From assembly GCF_000152945.2 (NCBI RefSeq), contig NC_020830.1, positions 2,304,501 through 2,368,500 on the forward strand: 64,000 nucleotides of DNA, written 5' to 3'. Within the stretch, counting starts at the first letter, position 1, and each line of letters begins with the position of its first letter. The stretch comes from Polaribacter sp. MED152. Its GTDB lineage: Bacteria > Bacteroidota > Bacteroidia > Flavobacteriales > Flavobacteriaceae. The notes under the pieces are model-generated. The model worked only from the letters and a program-made list of their open reading frames with translations. It did not search any database and was not told where the DNA came from. This document shows positions 61,708 through 64,000 of this stretch, in pieces. The translations under genes and the position numbers were made by a program.

Positions 61708-61805
61708 CAATTTAAATTATAAATGCTGTAAGTTTTGCGTATATAAAAATACGTAAAATTTGAAAGTTACTTCAAAGAAACGTTTTAAAAGTTATTGTTT
61801 TCTGT

Positions 61806-61813
61806 TAAGTTTG
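61806..61813 (+). promoter_or_regulatory. -7 promoter box immediately before rnpA
   Basis: TAAGTTTG is an exact TAnnTTTG match ending only 2 bases before the first ATG (61816). If used, the transcript would start at or inside the start codons (61816/61819). Confidence 0.35.
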
Positions 61814-61815
61814 TA

Positions 61816-62217
61816 ATGATGAAGTATACCCTTGGAAAACAAGAGAGATTAAAAAGTAAAAAACTCATAGAAAAGCTATATAAAGAAGGCAGTTCTGTAA
61901 AAGCATTTCCGTTAAGAATGGTTTTTTTACAAACAGAACATACTTCAGAGTATCCTGCACAAATGGGAGTTTCTGTAGCCAAAAGAAATTTTAAAAAAGC
62001 ACCAGATAGAAATAGACTTAAAAGGTTAATGCGTGAAAGTTATCGTTTACAAAAAGAAATTGTTTACAATAATGCAGATAAGCCTTATGTTTTTATGATT
62101 TCGTATCTTGGTAAAGAAGAAAAAGAGTATCATGAAATCTATACTAAAATGAACAAATTGTTGCATTTGTTTGTAAGTGAGATAAAAAACAAAAAAAACG
62201 ATGAACATCAATCATAA
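61816..62217 (+). CDS. rnpA: Ribonuclease P protein component
   Basis: This is a 133-residue basic protein that helps the RNase P RNA process tRNA 5' ends. Family segments are LGKQERLKSKKLIEKLYKEGSS and the RNR motif region DRNRLKRLMRESYR. It starts with two adjacent ATG codons (61816, 61819); an in-frame TTG at 61795 would add residues not seen in the family. The C-terminus is Lys-rich and overlaps the next gene by 17 bases. In most bacteria rnpA follows rpmH, but rpmH is not next to it here. Confidence 0.95.
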   Translation: MMKYTLGKQERLKSKKLIEKLYKEGSSVKAFPLRMVFLQTEHTSEYPAQMGVSVAKRNFKKAPDRNRLKRLMRESYRLQKEIVYNNADKPYVFMISYLGKEEKEYHEIYTKMNKLLHLFVSEIKNKKNDEHQS

Positions 62218-63832
62218 AAAGAAAATAGGCATTGTTGTATTTGTGGCAGTGCTTTTTTTATCATTTTCATTTAAATCTAAATTTTTTGAAGTAGCAAAAC
62301 AGATTGAGATCTACAATTCTTTATTCAAGGAGTTAAATATGTATTATGTAGATGAAATTAATCCTGCAGATTTAACAGATAAAGTTATTAAAAACACCTT
62401 AAAAGATTTAGATCCTTACACTAATTTTTATAACGAACAAGATGTTGAAGATGCTAAAATTAGAAGAGAAGGTGAGTATGCAGGAATTGGTGTTTCTGTG
62501 TATTACACAAATCAAGGAATTCAAATTAAAGAAATTTACAAAGGGTTTTCTGCTGATAAATCTGGTTTAAAAGCAGGTGATATAGTTGTTTCTGTGGATG
62601 GCCAATCATTAAAAAATATGGAGAGAGACGAACTTTCTATGTTTTTAAAAGGTACACCAAACACAAAGGTGAATGCCAAAATTTTAAGGCAAGGTCAAAT
62701 TCTAGATAAAGTTTTGGTGAGAGAAAAGGTTGTTGTAAACCCTGTGCCTTTCTATCAAATGATAAACGAAGAGACTGGATACATTACCTTAACTCGATTT
62801 AATAATAAAGCTTCCTCTGAAGTAAAAAAGGCTTTTATTGATTTGAAAGCCAAAGGAATGAAAAAATTGGTTTTTGATTTGCGTTCAAATCCTGGTGGAT
62901 CGCTTTTAGAGGCTATAAATATTTCTAACTTTTTTGTACCAAAAGGCAAAACCATTGTAACAACAAAAGCAAAAATTAAAAAATGGAGTAATAATTATAA
63001 GGGTTCTAATGATCCTTTAGATTTAGAAATTCCGATTGTAATTTTAGTAAACGGAAGTTCTGCTTCAGCATCAGAAATTGTAAGCGGTTCTCTGCAAGAT
63101 TATGACAGAGCAGTTATTATGGGTCAGCGTTCTTTTGGTAAAGGTTTAGTTCAACGTCAAAAAGAACTTACCTATGGTACACAATTAAAACTAACTATTT
63201 CTAAATATTACACCCCTAGTGGAAGGTGTATACAAGAATTAGATTACACCAATAGAGATACTAAAACAGGTATTGTACCTAAGTTTTCTGATAGAGGTAT
63301 TAACGCTTTTAAAACGGCTAATGGAAGAACGGTTTATGATGGAGGAGGAATTATGCCAGATGTGGAAATTAAATTATCAGCTAAAACAGAGGCTACAGAT
63401 GCATTAATAGGCTCTAAAGCATTGTTTAATTTTGCCACAGACTACTATTATGAAAACACAAATATTGCAGATCCAGAAAACTATGTTTTTACAAAAACTG
63501 ATTTTAAAAAGTTTACGAATTATTTAGTTAGCGATACTACGTTTGTAACTCCACAAGAAAAAATGTTCGAAAAAGCATATTTAGCTACCGAAAACAATGC
63601 TATTGCTAAAGAATACCAAAACTTAAAAAACAGTTTAGTTGAACAAAAATTAAGTGCAATTAAGAAGAATGAAGATATACTTACAAATTTGTTGCAAGAA
63701 GAAATCTTGTTAAAATATTATTTTAAAGAAGGGGTTTATCAAAATAGAATTAAGAAGGATGAGGTTATTTCTCAGGCAGTTAATTTGCTTAATAATCAGC
63801 CAAAGTATAATCAAATATTATCAGGCAAATAA
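62201..63832 (+). CDS. S41-family C-terminal processing peptidase with PDZ domain
   Basis: This 543-residue exported or membrane-anchored serine protease has an N-terminal hydrophobic segment (about 9-24). A PDZ domain lies at about 90-175 (GEYAGIGVSV, SGLKAGDIVVSVDG). The catalytic domain has FDLRSNPGGSL, VNGSSASASEI with S289 and SFGKG with K314, spaced 25 residues as in CtpA, giving the Ser-Lys dyad. A helical C-terminal region follows. It degrades or trims periplasmic proteins. It overlaps rnpA by 17 bases, so the two genes are likely coupled. Confidence 0.94.
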   Translation: MNINHKKKIGIVVFVAVLFLSFSFKSKFFEVAKQIEIYNSLFKELNMYYVDEINPADLTDKVIKNTLKDLDPYTNFYNEQDVEDAKIRREGEYAGIGVSVYYTNQGIQIKEIYKGFSADKSGLKAGDIVVSVDGQSLKNMERDELSMFLKGTPNTKVNAKILRQGQILDKVLVREKVVVNPVPFYQMINEETGYITLTRFNNKASSEVKKAFIDLKAKGMKKLVFDLRSNPGGSLLEAINISNFFVPKGKTIVTTKAKIKKWSNNYKGSNDPLDLEIPIVILVNGSSASASEIVSGSLQDYDRAVIMGQRSFGKGLVQRQKELTYGTQLKLTISKYYTPSGRCIQELDYTNRDTKTGIVPKFSDRGINAFKTANGRTVYDGGGIMPDVEIKLSAKTEATDALIGSKALFNFATDYYYENTNIADPENYVFTKTDFKKFTNYLVSDTTFVTPQEKMFEKAYLATENNAIAKEYQNLKNSLVEQKLSAIKKNEDILTNLLQEEILLKYYFKEGVYQNRIKKDEVISQAVNLLNNQPKYNQILSGK

Positions 63833-63835
63833 CTA

Positions 63836-63843
63836 TATATTTG
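63836..63843 (+). promoter_or_regulatory. -7 promoter box of the gene leaving the window
   Basis: TATATTTG is an exact TAnnTTTG match 16 bases before the ATG at 63860, just after the peptidase stop. Confidence 0.5.
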
Positions 63844-63859
63844 CAAGACAAAATTTAGA

Positions 63860-64000
63860 ATGTTACATACCAAAAATATAGAGAGAACAAGGGCTCAAGA
63901 GTCTACAAATGCCATTGAAAAATTATACATTTCAATGCGACACCTATTTACAAGAGGTTTTTATAAACCAATGGGTGTTTCTGGAGAAACTTTACGAAAA
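63860..64000 (+). CDS. N-terminal fragment of an unidentified protein (3' end outside window)
   Basis: The frame is open from ATG 63860 to the window end (47 residues). It starts LHTKNIERTRAQESTNAIEK and continues LYISMRHLFTRGFYKPMGVSG, without a signal peptide. It may be the start of a DUF6909-type Bacteroidota protein; that is from memory and uncertain. A promoter box lies just upstream, and the peptidase gene ends 27 bases before. Confidence 0.55.
   Translation, partial: MLHTKNIERTRAQESTNAIEKLYISMRHLFTRGFYKPMGVSGETLRK

Noticed and set aside
1..64000. Mobile elements, prophage or defence island
   Set aside because: No transposase, integrase, restriction, CRISPR-Cas or phage structural genes were seen, and base composition is even by eye.

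Overview
The window is ordinary chromosome of a low-GC Flavobacteriaceae bacterium, probably a marine Polaribacter/Tenacibaculum-type organism; genus is inference. The signs are AT-rich coding with A-rich rather than Shine-Dalgarno leaders, many copies of the Bacteroidota -7 promoter box TAnnTTTG (a few with a TTG/TTTG about 19 bases upstream), exported proteins whose signal peptides end in -AQ, -GQ or a lipobox, a gliding lipoprotein (GldH), a type IX secretion component (PorZ-like), DUF5916, and a TonB-dependent receptor. I saw no CRISPR array, prophage, insertion sequence or integron.

Layout. 1-3985: 3' end of ruvB, then a sulfur cluster: SulP anion transporter, a CstB-like persulfide dioxygenase/rhodanese fusion and a rhodanese lipoprotein, closed by a hairpin terminator. 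3997-11160: three overlapping genes for exported proteins: a giant TPR/MORN-repeat protein, a DUF3857 transglutaminase with an intact Cys-His-Asp triad, and a paralogue that has lost the triad and whose signal peptide has no ATG/GTG/TTG start. 11228-14081 (minus): rplM-rpsI-rpsB-tsf behind a clear promoter. 14320-18961: DUF5916 outer-membrane protein, convergent with glnS and a small Cys-containing lipoprotein. 19075-21045: small cytosolic genes (Zn ribbon, two VOC proteins, DUF2452, folB) and tRNA-Cys. 21187-27227: CotH-kinase-like protein, metallo-beta-lactamase-fold hydrolase, subtilase lipoprotein, M1 aminopeptidase lipoprotein. 27303-30036 (minus): asd, a PaaE-type reductase and a LysE transporter.

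30388-40652: trhO, then a long co-directional run ricT, gldH, PBP1A, scoA, scoB, a small membrane protein, exodeoxyribonuclease III, a LysM lytic transglycosylase and a DUF4837 lipoprotein, ending at a strong terminator. 40772-44316: DUF1761 protein, trpS, plsC-like acyltransferase, TrhA/hemolysin III-like protein, CYTH protein. 44569-50110: porZ-like gene, recO and a TonB-dependent receptor, overlapping head to tail. 50116-52561 (minus): GNAT protein, tesB, SdpI-family protein. 52729-58511: a complete RND efflux operon (adaptor, pump, TolC). 58578-60413: a 43-residue membrane peptide, a Crp/Fnr regulator with a cysteine cluster, thioredoxin and a TPMT-like methyltransferase. 60463-61641 (minus): glutaryl-CoA-type acyl-CoA dehydrogenase. 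61816-64000: rnpA, a C-terminal processing peptidase, and the start of an unidentified gene.

The parts most deserving a second look are the MORN/transglutaminase/pseudo-transglutaminase cassette with its lost start codon, and the sulfur genes at the left end considered with the cysteine-bearing Crp regulator and thioredoxin near the right end. I found no clearly new defence or mobile system.
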